From Candidatus Ruminimicrobiellum caprinum (GTDB taxonomy: Bacteria; Elusimicrobiota; Endomicrobiia; Endomicrobiales; Endomicrobiaceae), in assembly GCA_017413305.1 (NCBI GenBank), contig JAFPUA010000210.1, positions 1-6,559 on the forward strand: a DNA stretch of 6,559 nucleotides, in the 5' to 3' direction. The notes below the pieces were generated by a model that was given only the letters and a program-made list of their open reading frames with translations, had not been told where the DNA came from and did no database searches. How positions within the stretch are numbered: position 1 is the first letter of the stretch; each line of letters starts with the position of its first letter. Position numbers and translations under genes: made by a program. This document shows positions 1 through 5,598 of this stretch, piece after piece.

Positions 1-59
1 AAATATAAACGAATAGTGCCAGCACGAAAAAAAGTAAAATCCTCTTCCTATACTTGAGC

Positions 60-81
60 AAAGGAAAACATTATTTCCTTT
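60..81 (-). terminator. Possible hairpin downstream of glnA
   Basis: An 8-bp perfect inverted repeat (AAAGGAAA at 60-67, TTTCCTTT at 74-81, 6-base loop) lies about 27 bases past the glnA stop codon. It could end glnA transcription. On the minus strand, however, no U-rich tract follows it (the next bases are GCTCAAG), and the stem is mostly A-T, so it is a weak terminator at best. On the plus strand it is followed by TT and could end transcription entering from the left. Apart from a short GTGC-CA-GCAC palindrome at 17-26, I see nothing else in positions 1-107. Confidence 0.3.
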
Positions 82-107
82 TTGCATCACCTAAATCAAT
101 GAACTAA

Positions 108-1436
108 TTAATAATTTACTAAATATCTATCAATTTCCCACTGGTGAACTTTCGTTCTGTAATTATCCCACTCATCTATCTTTGCTTGAGCATAAAGGTT
201 AAACGAATATTCTCCCAATGTCTGTTTCATCAAATCGCTCTTCTGCATAGCTTTTACTGCATTTATCAAGTTATGTGGCAAGCTTTCAATTCCTGCTTCG
301 TCTCTTTCAGTTTTTGTCATCTTAAATATGTTCTTATCTGTAGAATTTTTTACTTCCAAATTATTCTTTATTCCGTCAAGACCTGCAGCTAAACATGCAG
401 AAAGTAAGAAATATGGATTTGCTGCCGGATCCGGGCATCTCAACTCTATTCTGGTAGAAGCTCCTCTTGCAGCAGGTATTCTTACCAGCGGACTTCTGTT
501 GCTTGCAGACCATGCAATATAAACAGGAGCTTCATATCCGGGAACCAATCTCTTATAAGAATTTACAAGCGGGTTGGATATTGCTGCCATAGACTTAATA
601 TTTTTCATTATACCTGCAATGTAGCTGTATGCAGTTTTTGAAAGACCTATTTTGTCTTTTGGATCATAGAAAGCATTCTTTCCATCTTTAAATAAAGATT
701 GGTTTGTGTGCATTCCCGAACCGTTTATTCCGAAAATAGGTTTCGGCATAAATGTTGCATGTAAACCGTGTTTCTGTGCAATTGTTTTTGCAACAAGTTT
801 AAAAGTGTTGATGTTATCTGCAGTTTTTAATGCTTCTGCATATTTAAAATCTATTTCGTGCTGACCGCGTGCAACTTCGTGGTGAGAAGCTTCAATTTCA
901 AAGCCCATCTGTTCAAGAGTAAGACACATATCTCTTCTTACACTTTCTCCCAGATCTATAGGTGCAAGGTCAAAATATCCTGCATCGTCGTGTGTTATTG
1001 TTGTAGGTTTGCCTTTTTCGTCGGTGTGGAATAAGAAAAATTCAAGTTCTGGACCAACATTAAACGTATAACCTAATTCAGCTGCAGCTTTTAAGTTTCT
1101 CTTTAAAATGTTTCTTGGGCAGCCTTCAAAAGGTTTTCCGTCGGGAGTATAAATATCACATATTAATCTTGCAACTTTGCCGTTTTGCGGTCTCCAAGGG
1201 AAAATTACAAATGTATCCGGATCGGGATAAAGATACATATCACTTTCTTCAATTCTTGTAAAACCTTCAATTGAAGAACCATCAAGCATACATTTGTTGT
1301 CCAATGCTTTTTCAATTTGGCTTGCTGTAATAGCAACGTTTTTTAACTGACCGAAAATATCGGTAAACTGCAACCTGATAAATTCAACATTTTGTTCCTT
1401 TACCAACTTAATAATGTCCTGTTTTGTGTAACCCAT
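108..1436 (-). CDS. glnA: Glutamine synthetase, type I (GSI-alpha)
   Basis: Cytoplasmic dodecameric enzyme that makes glutamine from glutamate, ammonia and ATP, the main ammonium-assimilation step. The 442 residues match the usual length of the short GSI-alpha class. The N-terminal beta-grasp domain has DGSS at 52-55. The catalytic domain shows metal-binding glutamates in GPELEFFLF (129-137) and HHEVARGQHEID (185-196), the NGSGMH histidine at 243, the NPLVNSYKRLVPGYEAP flap region (288-304), NRSPLVRIP (313-321) and RIELRCPDP (329-337). Arg61 in GFTRIEESD corresponds to the feedback-control arginine (R62) of the Bacillus enzyme. The long insertion and adenylylation tyrosine region of GSI-beta are absent, so control by adenylylation is not expected. 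The start follows an AGGAGA site about 8 bases upstream. It lies behind the dapL terminator and is probably transcribed alone. Confidence 0.97.
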   Translation of the reverse strand: MGYTKQDIIKLVKEQNVEFIRLQFTDIFGQLKNVAITASQIEKALDNKCMLDGSSIEGFTRIEESDMYLYPDPDTFVIFPWRPQNGKVARLICDIYTPDGKPFEGCPRNILKRNLKAAAELGYTFNVGPELEFFLFHTDEKGKPTTITHDDAGYFDLAPIDLGESVRRDMCLTLEQMGFEIEASHHEVARGQHEIDFKYAEALKTADNINTFKLVAKTIAQKHGLHATFMPKPIFGINGSGMHTNQSLFKDGKNAFYDPKDKIGLSKTAYSYIAGIMKNIKSMAAISNPLVNSYKRLVPGYEAPVYIAWSASNRSPLVRIPAARGASTRIELRCPDPAANPYFLLSACLAAGLDGIKNNLEVKNSTDKNIFKMTKTERDEAGIESLPHNLINAVKAMQKSDLMKQTLGEYSFNLYAQAKIDEWDNYRTKVHQWEIDRYLVNY

Positions 1437-1484
1437 TTTAAATCTCCTCTTTTTATAGCAGCTTGCTTTTTTGCTTACAGCTAT

Positions 1485-1513
1485 AAATTATTTTTTACTA
1501 CTTAGATATTCAA
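1485..1513 (-). promoter_or_regulatory. Possible glnA promoter
   Basis: On the minus strand TTGAAT (1513-1508) and TAATTT (1490-1485) are separated by 17 bases, between the dapL terminator and glnA. The -35 box is good (5 of 6) and the -10 box poor (3 of 6). A promoter is expected here because the terminator at 1512-1552 separates glnA from the upstream operon. The -35 box touches the end of the terminator's U-rich tract. A TGCTATAAA extended -10 closer to the gene would put the start of transcription inside the ribosome binding site, so it is less likely. I see no GlnR/TnrA box (TGTNA-N7-TNACA). Confidence 0.35.
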
Positions 1514-1552
1514 AAATATAAAGGTGCTTAAGAATCTACTCTTAAGCACCTT
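1512..1552 (-). terminator. Intrinsic terminator after dapL
   Basis: A perfect 13-bp inverted repeat (AAGGTGCTTAAGA at 1521-1533, TCTTAAGCACCTT at 1540-1552) has a 6-base loop. On the minus strand it is followed by TATATTTTTG. It lies about 50 bases past the dapL stop codon and closes the dapF-dapL unit. Its 5' half resembles the hairpin before dapF: both carry AGCAAAGRTGCTTAA on the minus strand. Confidence 0.85.
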
Positions 1553-1560
1553 TGCTTATC

Positions 1561-1609
1561 ATTAATTATAAATTGTAAATTATAAATTATAAATTAAGAA
1601 TTAAAAATT
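1561..1609. repeat. Heptanucleotide tandem repeat array at the dapL 3' end
   Basis: Seven consecutive 7-base units follow the pattern NTAAATT (plus strand), with the last ones degenerate: attaatt, ataaatt, gtaaatt, ataaatt, ataaatt, aagaatt, aaaaatt. The array overlaps the end of dapL, so its last two units include the stop codon (1601-1603) and the final Asn-Phe codons. An 18-base stretch (1564-1581) is repeated exactly at 2807-2824, at the 3' end of dapF. Confidence 0.75.
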
Positions 1610-2770
1610 GCATTTTGCAATTCTTTCTAATGCTTCTTTTATTCTAGGTACAGGAACCGTCAACGCAAACCTTACATATCCTTCTCCGCTCTTTCCCATA
1701 CCATTACCTGGCGTACAAACTATTGCACATTCGTCTAAAAGTTTGGCAACTACTTCCGACGATTTGTATCCTTTCGGAACTTTTGCCCAAACATAAAAAG
1801 ATGCTTTTGGCTTTCTTATATTCCAGCCGAGTTTTACGAGCCCGTCACAGAGGACATCTCTTCTTTCTTTGTACATTTTTCTCATTTCTGCTACACAATC
1901 TTGCGGTCCTGTCAATGCAGTAATTCCTGCTTCCTGAACAGCCTGGAAAACTCCGGAATCATAATTATCTTTAACTTTTGCAATTGCAGCAACTATATCT
2001 TTGTTTCCGCAAACCCAGCCAAGCCTCCAGCCTGTCATATTGTATGTTTTAGATAATGAATGAAATTCTATACCTACTTCTTTTGCACCTTCAACTTCTA
2101 AAAAACTCATCGGCTTTTCGTTGTCATCATAATAAATTTCTGAATATGCACTGTCGTGAGCAACTATAATATTATATTTTTTTGCAAATTCTATAAGTTT
2201 AACATAAAATTCTTTAGGTGCTGTTGCAGCCGTTGGATTGTTAGGATAATTAACAAATATTATCTTTGCTTTTTTTGCAATATCCTCCGATATAGCATCC
2301 AAATCTGGTAAAAAATTGTTCTCTTCAAGTAACGGCATAAAATAAGGTACACCGTCGGTAAATATTGTTCCTGTATTGTAAACAGGGTATCCGGGTTCAG
2401 GAATTAATACTACATCACCGGGATTAACAAAAGCCAAATGAAGATGTCCTATACCCTCTTTTGAACCTATTAAAGCACAAATTTCATTATCCGGATTTAA
2501 ATCAACATTAAATCTTGTTTTATACCAATCTGCAACAGCCTTTCTGAAAGAAAGCATACCTGCACCAAACGGATACTGATGATTTGCAGGTTTTGCAAGT
2601 GCAGCTTGTCCTGCTTTTACAATATGTTCCGGCGTCGGCATATCAGGATCGCCCACGCCGAAAGATATAATATCTGCACCTTTTTCAATAGCCTCTTTCT
2701 TTTTTCTATCAATTTCTATAAAAAGATAAGGCGGAAGTTTGTTTAGTTTATCATTTGTTTCAATCTTCAT
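1601..2770 (-). CDS. dapL: LL-diaminopimelate aminotransferase-type class I/II aminotransferase
   Basis: Fold-type I, PLP-dependent cytoplasmic aminotransferase of 389 residues. The predicted reaction is transfer of an amino group from glutamate to tetrahydrodipicolinate, giving LL-DAP in one step and bypassing the succinyl or acetyl routes. Visible motifs are the N-terminal GVGDPDMPTPEH (38-49), the PLP-contacting NYPNNPT (174-180, Asn178), D206 and Y209 in HDSAYSEIYYD, the Schiff-base lysine K241 in SLSKTYNMTGWRLGW, and Arg367 for substrate carboxylate binding. Related class I aminotransferases acting on alanine, aspartate or aromatic substrates share these motifs, so the substrate rests mainly on overall resemblance and on adjacency to dapF 54 bases upstream. 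The start has a GGGAAG site. There is no separate strong promoter in the gap, so it is probably co-transcribed with dapF and ended by the hairpin at 1512-1552. Confidence 0.88.
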   Translation of the reverse strand: MKIETNDKLNKLPPYLFIEIDRKKKEAIEKGADIISFGVGDPDMPTPEHIVKAGQAALAKPANHQYPFGAGMLSFRKAVADWYKTRFNVDLNPDNEICALIGSKEGIGHLHLAFVNPGDVVLIPEPGYPVYNTGTIFTDGVPYFMPLLEENNFLPDLDAISEDIAKKAKIIFVNYPNNPTAATAPKEFYVKLIEFAKKYNIIVAHDSAYSEIYYDDNEKPMSFLEVEGAKEVGIEFHSLSKTYNMTGWRLGWVCGNKDIVAAIAKVKDNYDSGVFQAVQEAGITALTGPQDCVAEMRKMYKERRDVLCDGLVKLGWNIRKPKASFYVWAKVPKGYKSSEVVAKLLDECAIVCTPGNGMGKSGEGYVRFALTVPVPRIKEALERIAKCNF

Positions 2771-2803
2771 TTTTTCTTCCCTTTCTTCTATCTGTCGTTA
2801 CTT

Positions 2804-2831
2804 ATAAATTATAAATTGTAAATTCTAAATT
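2804..2831. repeat. Heptanucleotide tandem repeat array at the dapF 3' end
   Basis: Four consecutive NTAAATT units (ataaatt, ataaatt, gtaaatt, ctaaatt) occupy most of the dapF-dapL gap. The last unit supplies the dapF stop codon (CTA on plus, TAG on minus, 2825-2827) and part of the final codon. It is the same family as the array at 1561-1609, so both DAP-pathway genes end inside the same kind of repeat. On the minus strand the array becomes part of the 5' leader of dapL. Confidence 0.7.
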
Positions 2832-3640
2832 GTAGCTTTTACTTCTCCGGTAAAAGCTACCACAGCCGGGCCTTCCAAAAACACATCGGAAACTTTTTCA
2901 CTGTCTATCTTACAAGAAACATAGAGATTATCTTTTCCTTTTGTTACTACATGTACAGGAGATTTAACTTTGTTCAACAATATTGAAATTATTGATGAAG
3001 CTGTTACTCCAGTTCCGCAGGCAAAAGTTTCTCCCTCTACTCCCCTCTCATAAGTCCTTACAAAAATTACATTTTTTTCTTTATCAACTTTAACAAAATT
3101 TACATTTGTCCCGTTGGGAGCAAAATGTTTATGAAACCTTATTTTGTTTCCGTATTTTTCTACATCTATACTTTCTATATTATCCACATAAACTACAGCA
3201 TGAGGTACACCTGTATTTATTGAATGAACCGTAAATTTTTTATCTTCAACTTCTATTTCTTCGTTAAGGGCCAAATCTTTAGGATTATAAAGAGCCAACT
3301 TTACTACGGTAGCAGTTTTTATTTCTGCCGAAACAAGCCCTGCATCTGTTTCAAATTTCATATTTTTGCCGACTATACCAAGCTTGTAAGCAAACATTGC
3401 GATCGAACGTCCGCCGTTACCGCACATACTTGCATAGGATCCGTCGGAATTATAGTATCTCATTCTAAAATCGGCTTTGCTTGAGTTTTCTAAAAGAATT
3501 AATCCATCTGCACCGATAGAATATCTTCTGTTACAAAGTTTTTCCGCAAGCTCTGAATGTTTCTCTTCAGGAACTATATTTTCTCTGTTATCTATCAAAA
3601 CAAAATCATTTCCCGCAGCTGTTAACTTATAAAACTTCAT
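2825..3640 (-). CDS. dapF: Diaminopimelate epimerase
   Basis: PLP-independent cytoplasmic epimerase converting LL-DAP to meso-DAP, the lysine precursor and peptidoglycan cross-linking residue. From the chosen start the protein has 271 residues, the usual family length. Both catalytic cysteines are present: Cys73 in MCGNGGR (72-78) and Cys208 in ACGTG (207-211). Other family signatures are GNDF at 10-13, RRYSIGADG (38-46), NSDGS (64-68), PNGTNVNFV (175-183) and ERGVEGET (198-205). A start 30 bases upstream (3670) is open, but the ATG at 3640 is preferred: it begins the canonical MKFYKLTAAGNDF and has an AGAGGAAG ribosome binding site (3643-3650). The gene lies first in a two-gene unit with dapL, behind a promoter and a terminator-like hairpin that may attenuate it. 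Confidence 0.96.
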   Translation of the reverse strand: MKFYKLTAAGNDFVLIDNRENIVPEEKHSELAEKLCNRRYSIGADGLILLENSSKADFRMRYYNSDGSYASMCGNGGRSIAMFAYKLGIVGKNMKFETDAGLVSAEIKTATVVKLALYNPKDLALNEEIEVEDKKFTVHSINTGVPHAVVYVDNIESIDVEKYGNKIRFHKHFAPNGTNVNFVKVDKEKNVIFVRTYERGVEGETFACGTGVTASSIISILLNKVKSPVHVVTKGKDNLYVSCKIDSEKVSDVFLEGPAVVAFTGEVKATI

Positions 3641-3732
3641 TTCTTCCTCTTTGTTAAGCTTTTCACCCATTCATCCATTAACCGGCATTTTTTACAATAA
3701 AAAAAATGCTTAAAGCTTTCCACTTTAAGCAT
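3637..3732 (-). CDS. Candidate lysine-rich leader ORF before dapF (31 residues)
   Basis: A small frame opens with ATG inside the 5' arm of the leader hairpin. It runs through the hairpin and its U-rich tract and ends in a TGA overlapping the dapF start as ATGA (3637-3640). It encodes 31 residues, of which 8 are lysine and 2 arginine, including KRKK at the C terminus and a CKKC at 13-16. The 4-base overlap suggests translational coupling. Ribosomes crossing it would open the hairpin. Against it: only a weak purine stretch (AGCAAAG) precedes its ATG, and Lys codons are common by chance in AT-rich DNA. This is a candidate only. Confidence 0.25.
   Translation of the reverse strand: MLKVESFKHFFYCKKCRLMDEWVKSLTKRKK
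3699..3732 (-). terminator. Terminator-like hairpin (nitroreductase terminator and/or dapF attenuator)
   Basis: A perfect 10-bp inverted repeat (ATGCTTAAAG at 3706-3715, CTTTAAGCAT at 3723-3732, 7-base loop) is followed on the minus strand by a run of seven T. It stands about 93 bases after the nitroreductase stop and 59 bases before dapF. It can end the nitroreductase message. Because a near-consensus promoter lies between that gene and the hairpin, it would also act on dapF transcripts. An overlapping palindrome (GCATTTTTT 3685-3693 with AAAAAATGC 3701-3709) could pair the 3' arm and U tract with downstream sequence. Confidence 0.8.
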
Positions 3733-3766
3733 CTTTGCTAAAATTCAATATTTATTTGTTGCAAGA

Positions 3767-3795
3767 ATTTTATAAAAAAACTTTTTATTTGTCAA
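3767..3795 (-). promoter_or_regulatory. Promoter of the dapF-dapL unit
   Basis: On the minus strand a perfect TTGACA (3795-3790), a 17-base spacer and TAAAAT (3772-3767, 5 of 6) form the best housekeeping-type promoter in the window. The predicted start of transcription is near 3760. That gives a leader of about 120 bases before dapF, with the hairpin at 3699-3732 inside it. It starts about 30 bases past the nitroreductase stop codon. Confidence 0.72.
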
Positions 3796-3824
3796 GCACT
3801 TTTTTTATGTTTTTAAATTTTTAT

Positions 3825-4340
3825 TTATAATTCTGTTACAAAATGTTCAATGTTTTTTCGCGCAAAATGCCAATCGCTTGGTTTTGATTTTTCCGACGGG
3901 TATCCCAAAGCCAACATCATTCCCGGAACAATATTTTCAGGCAAATCGAATACTTCCGATGCAGTTTTAGAATTAAATCCTCTTATCCATAAAGAATGTA
4001 CTCCAAGGGATTCTGCTTCATACATCATTGTTGTTGCAGCAATGGCAATATCCTGTTCTCCGGAATCATAGCCTTCTTCTTTTCTGTTTTTCCAAACTTC
4101 ATTTTTATCATAACAAACTAAAATTACTACAGGAGCATTGTAAGTGGCTAAAGAAACGGTTTTTACTTTCTCTAAAGCAGTCGGGCTTTTTAGTATGTAA
4201 AATCTTTGTGGTTGAAAATTACATGCTGTCGGAACTATTCTTCCGGCTTCAAGTATCTTATCAAGTTTTTCTTTCTCTATCGGAGTATTAGCAAAAGCTC
4301 TTTCTGAATATCTTTTTGTTGCCATTTCTAAAAAATCCAT
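3825..4340 (-). CDS. Nitroreductase-family flavoprotein
   Basis: Small FMN-dependent oxidoreductase fold of 171 residues, probably a cytoplasmic homodimer using NAD(P)H. The family reduces nitro compounds, quinones or flavins, and the true substrate cannot be read from sequence. FMN-site features are RYSERAF at the N terminus (10-16, Arg10 and Arg14), the PTACNFQPQ loop (37-45, Asn41 and Gln43) and the GYPSEKSKP segment near the C terminus (146-154). A helix rich in Ala and Met (98-113, IAIAATTMMYEAESLG) is the usual dimer helix. At 171 residues it belongs to the short subfamily common in anaerobic clostridia-like bacteria. The start is fixed by AGGGGG about 6 bases upstream. It is divergent from the acetyltransferase gene and probably monocistronic, ending at the hairpin at 3699-3732. 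Confidence 0.9.
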   Translation of the reverse strand: MDFLEMATKRYSERAFANTPIEKEKLDKILEAGRIVPTACNFQPQRFYILKSPTALEKVKTVSLATYNAPVVILVCYDKNEVWKNRKEEGYDSGEQDIAIAATTMMYEAESLGVHSLWIRGFNSKTASEVFDLPENIVPGMMLALGYPSEKSKPSDWHFARKNIEHFVTEL

Positions 4341-4376
4341 ATATTCCCCCCTACATAAGAATTGAATATAAAATTT

Positions 4377-4405
4377 ATTATAACATTTTTTTGAAATTAT
4401 TTAAA
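4377..4405 (-). promoter_or_regulatory. Nitroreductase promoter
   Basis: On the minus strand an extended -10, TGTTATAAT, is present with TATAAT at 4382-4377, a perfect match. A TTTAAA -35 (4405-4400, 4 of 6) lies 17 bases upstream. Predicted transcription starts near 4370, leaving a leader of about 30 bases that contains the AGGGGG ribosome binding site. Confidence 0.65.
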
Positions 4406-4423
4406 TGTTTTTTAATCAAACAA

Positions 4424-4452
4424 TTTATTTTTTATCGAGATTTTAGTACAAT
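4424..4452 (+). promoter_or_regulatory. Acetyltransferase promoter, close to the start codon
   Basis: TACAAT (4447-4452, 5 of 6) lies 17 bases after a weak TTTATT (4424-4429, 3 of 6). The expected transcription start, about 7 bases past the -10 box, coincides with the ATG at 4460. This predicts a leaderless or near-leaderless message, consistent with the lack of any Shine-Dalgarno sequence before that ATG. Confidence 0.5.
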
Positions 4453-4459
4453 ATATTTA

Positions 4460-4981
4460 ATGAAAACGAAACAGATAACAACATCAAATGCAAATGATGA
4501 ACAGTTAAAGCATCTATATCAGACATCATTTCCTGAAAACGAACAAATTCCATGGACGGATTTGCTACGGCTTATAGATGAAATGCACCTTGATTTTACG
4601 GCTTATTATGAACAAGATAATCTTATTGGCTTTACCATTGTTTTCCCGCATGAACCATTCAATTGGTATTGGTATTTTGCCGTAAAGCCTGAACTGCGAG
4701 GACAAGGCAAAGGACAAAAAATACTTACAGCCCTAATAGAAAAATATAAGGGAAAAACCTGTGTCCTTGATATGGAATCGCCAAAACAAATATGTGATAA
4801 TGTAGAACAAAGAAAACGCCGGCATGCTTTTTATCTCCGTAATGGATTCCGCGATACAAATCTTTATAGAAAGTTTGGTGATATTGAGATGACTATAATG
4901 ATAATGGGTAAAGGATCTTTCACCATCCAGGATTGGAACAATATTACGGCAGAATTAAGAAAATTCTGGACCTGGGATTGA
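4460..4981 (+). CDS. GNAT-family N-acetyltransferase
   Basis: GCN5-related acetyltransferase of 173 residues, cytoplasmic, predicted to move an acetyl group from acetyl-CoA to an unidentified amine. Motif A is clear: the strand YWYFAVKPELR (70-80) leads into the pyrophosphate-binding loop RGQGKGQ (80-86) and its helix. Motif B contains RRHAFYLRNGF (120-130), typical of the family's C-terminal acetyl-CoA region. The segment FPENEQIPW (24-32) is common in a GNAT subgroup of low-GC bacteria. The frame is open for 48 codons upstream, but that extension is AT-rich, overlaps the nitroreductase start and its promoter, and is not protein-like, so ATG at 4460 is chosen. It has no ribosome binding site. 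It ends 28 bases before the left tRNA-like repeat and converges on the nucleotidyltransferase gene. Confidence 0.88.
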   Translation: MKTKQITTSNANDEQLKHLYQTSFPENEQIPWTDLLRLIDEMHLDFTAYYEQDNLIGFTIVFPHEPFNWYWYFAVKPELRGQGKGQKILTALIEKYKGKTCVLDMESPKQICDNVEQRKRRHAFYLRNGFRDTNLYRKFGDIEMTIMIMGKGSFTIQDWNNITAELRKFWTWD

Positions 4982-5009
4982 AAATTGAATTTGTGCAATT
5001 TCGACGAAA

Positions 5010-5054
5010 AAAGTTGTTAAGGTTCGAATCCTGGTCTCAGAGTTTTTAAATAAA
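5010..5054 (+). repeat. Left tRNA-3'-end-like direct repeat (candidate att site)
   Basis: The first 29 bases (5010-5038) are identical to 6101-6129. The match continues after one A/G change (5039) through GAGT. After an 8-base gap relative to the right copy, GTTTTTAAATAAA is again shared. The core GGTTCGAATCC is the classic tRNA T-arm with its TTCGAAT loop. It is followed by CCTGG, then TCTCAGA and G, positioned as acceptor strand and discriminator base. No matching 5' half, D arm or anticodon arm exists upstream, so it is a tRNA remnant or mimic, not a tRNA gene. It begins 28 bases past the acetyltransferase stop and ends 7 bases before the nucleotidyltransferase stop. Confidence 0.75.
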
Positions 5055-5061
5055 TCGTTTT

Positions 5062-5598
5062 TTACTTGTTTATTTCTTTTACAAAAATATTAAATTTTTC
5101 AATATTGTTTTCTTGTTTAGCCCAAGTCTCTATTTCTTCTAAATCTATTTTGTTTTTCTGAGCCTTAAATATCATTATTGCTTGTTCTAAAGATTGAGGA
5201 TCGTTCCAATAAAAATATCCTGCCAATCTGTCTTTTATCGAATCTACCGGTCTTAATAAATTCAATTGACCATGTTTTGTTTTTATTATCTCAAATTCTT
5301 TTGTTTGTTCTTGCCCTATCATTACGGGGTATGCAACAAAATCTATCACATAATCACATTTTTCATTTTTAAATATTCTTCCCAATCTTGTGAAACCGAT
5401 AGTTTTCAAAACAGGTTCTATTTCATTTAATGTTTTTGATGTTACAAAATCTAAATCATAAGACATATATTTGTTTTTACTATATATTGATACACATGCA
5501 CCACCAACTAAAACAACATCTATTTTGTTTTTAGTCAATAAATCACAAATATAATGTGCCAAGTCTTTAATGCTTAATTTTGATATATCTACTTTCAT
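5062..5598 (-). CDS. AbiEii/MNT-type nucleotidyltransferase (putative toxin of a TA-like pair)
   Basis: Predicted cytoplasmic protein of 178 residues with a minimal nucleotidyltransferase (Pol-beta-like) core. The signature is VLVGGACVSIYS (29-40, Gly32-Gly33 and Ser38), followed by the paired acids Asp48 and Asp50 in YDLDFV. A likely third acid is Asp86 in YVIDFV. RPVDSIKDRLAGYFYWNDPQSLEQA (split across 116-140) resembles the region after the core in AbiEii-like proteins. Such enzymes attach nucleotides to tRNA or protein targets. The target here is unknown. It is shorter than typical AbiEii proteins (well over 200 residues). Its ATG overlaps the stop of the winged-helix gene by 4 bases (ATGA) and has no ribosome binding site, so it is probably translated by coupling. 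It could instead be a resistance-type or MNT antitoxin-type enzyme. Confidence 0.75.
   Translation of the reverse strand: MKVDISKLSIKDLAHYICDLLTKNKIDVVLVGGACVSIYSKNKYMSYDLDFVTSKTLNEIEPVLKTIGFTRLGRIFKNEKCDYVIDFVAYPVMIGQEQTKEFEIIKTKHGQLNLLRPVDSIKDRLAGYFYWNDPQSLEQAIMIFKAQKNKIDLEEIETWAKQENNIEKFNIFVKEINK

Noticed and set aside
1437..1520. GlnR/TnrA or NtcA site before glnA
   Set aside because: No TGTNA-N7-TNACA or GTA-N8-TAC match was found; the TGTAAGC at about 1474-1480 lacks its second half.
1561..2831. CRISPR array from the AT-rich repeats
   Set aside because: The units are contiguous 7-mers without spacers and there are no cas genes.
3224..3484. Plus-strand ORF of 86 codons inside dapF, and similar plus-strand frames inside glnA, dapL, the nitroreductase and the nucleotidyltransferase
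   Set aside because: They are antisense to clearly recognised genes, have no ribosome binding sites, and their translations are low-complexity Phe/Ser/Ile/Leu sequences typical of antisense frames.
3641..3670. Upstream dapF start at 3670
   Set aside because: Only a weak GGATGA precedes it, while ATG at 3640 has AGAGGAAG and begins the conserved MKFYKLTAAGNDF.
3699..3795. Lysine riboswitch or T-box in the dapF leader
   Set aside because: The leader before the hairpin is under 30 bases and shows no conserved riboswitch core, T-box sequence or specifier loop.
4316..4459. N-terminal extension of the acetyltransferase to 4316
   Set aside because: The extra 48 residues are AT-driven (Phe/Ile/Tyr/Lys-rich), overlap the nitroreductase start codon and both promoters, and come before a clear family-like N terminus at 4460.
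4982..5001. Terminator after the acetyltransferase (AAATTG-N8-CAATTT)
   Set aside because: It is a 6-bp A-T-rich stem followed on the plus strand by an A run, not a T run, and so is too weak to call.
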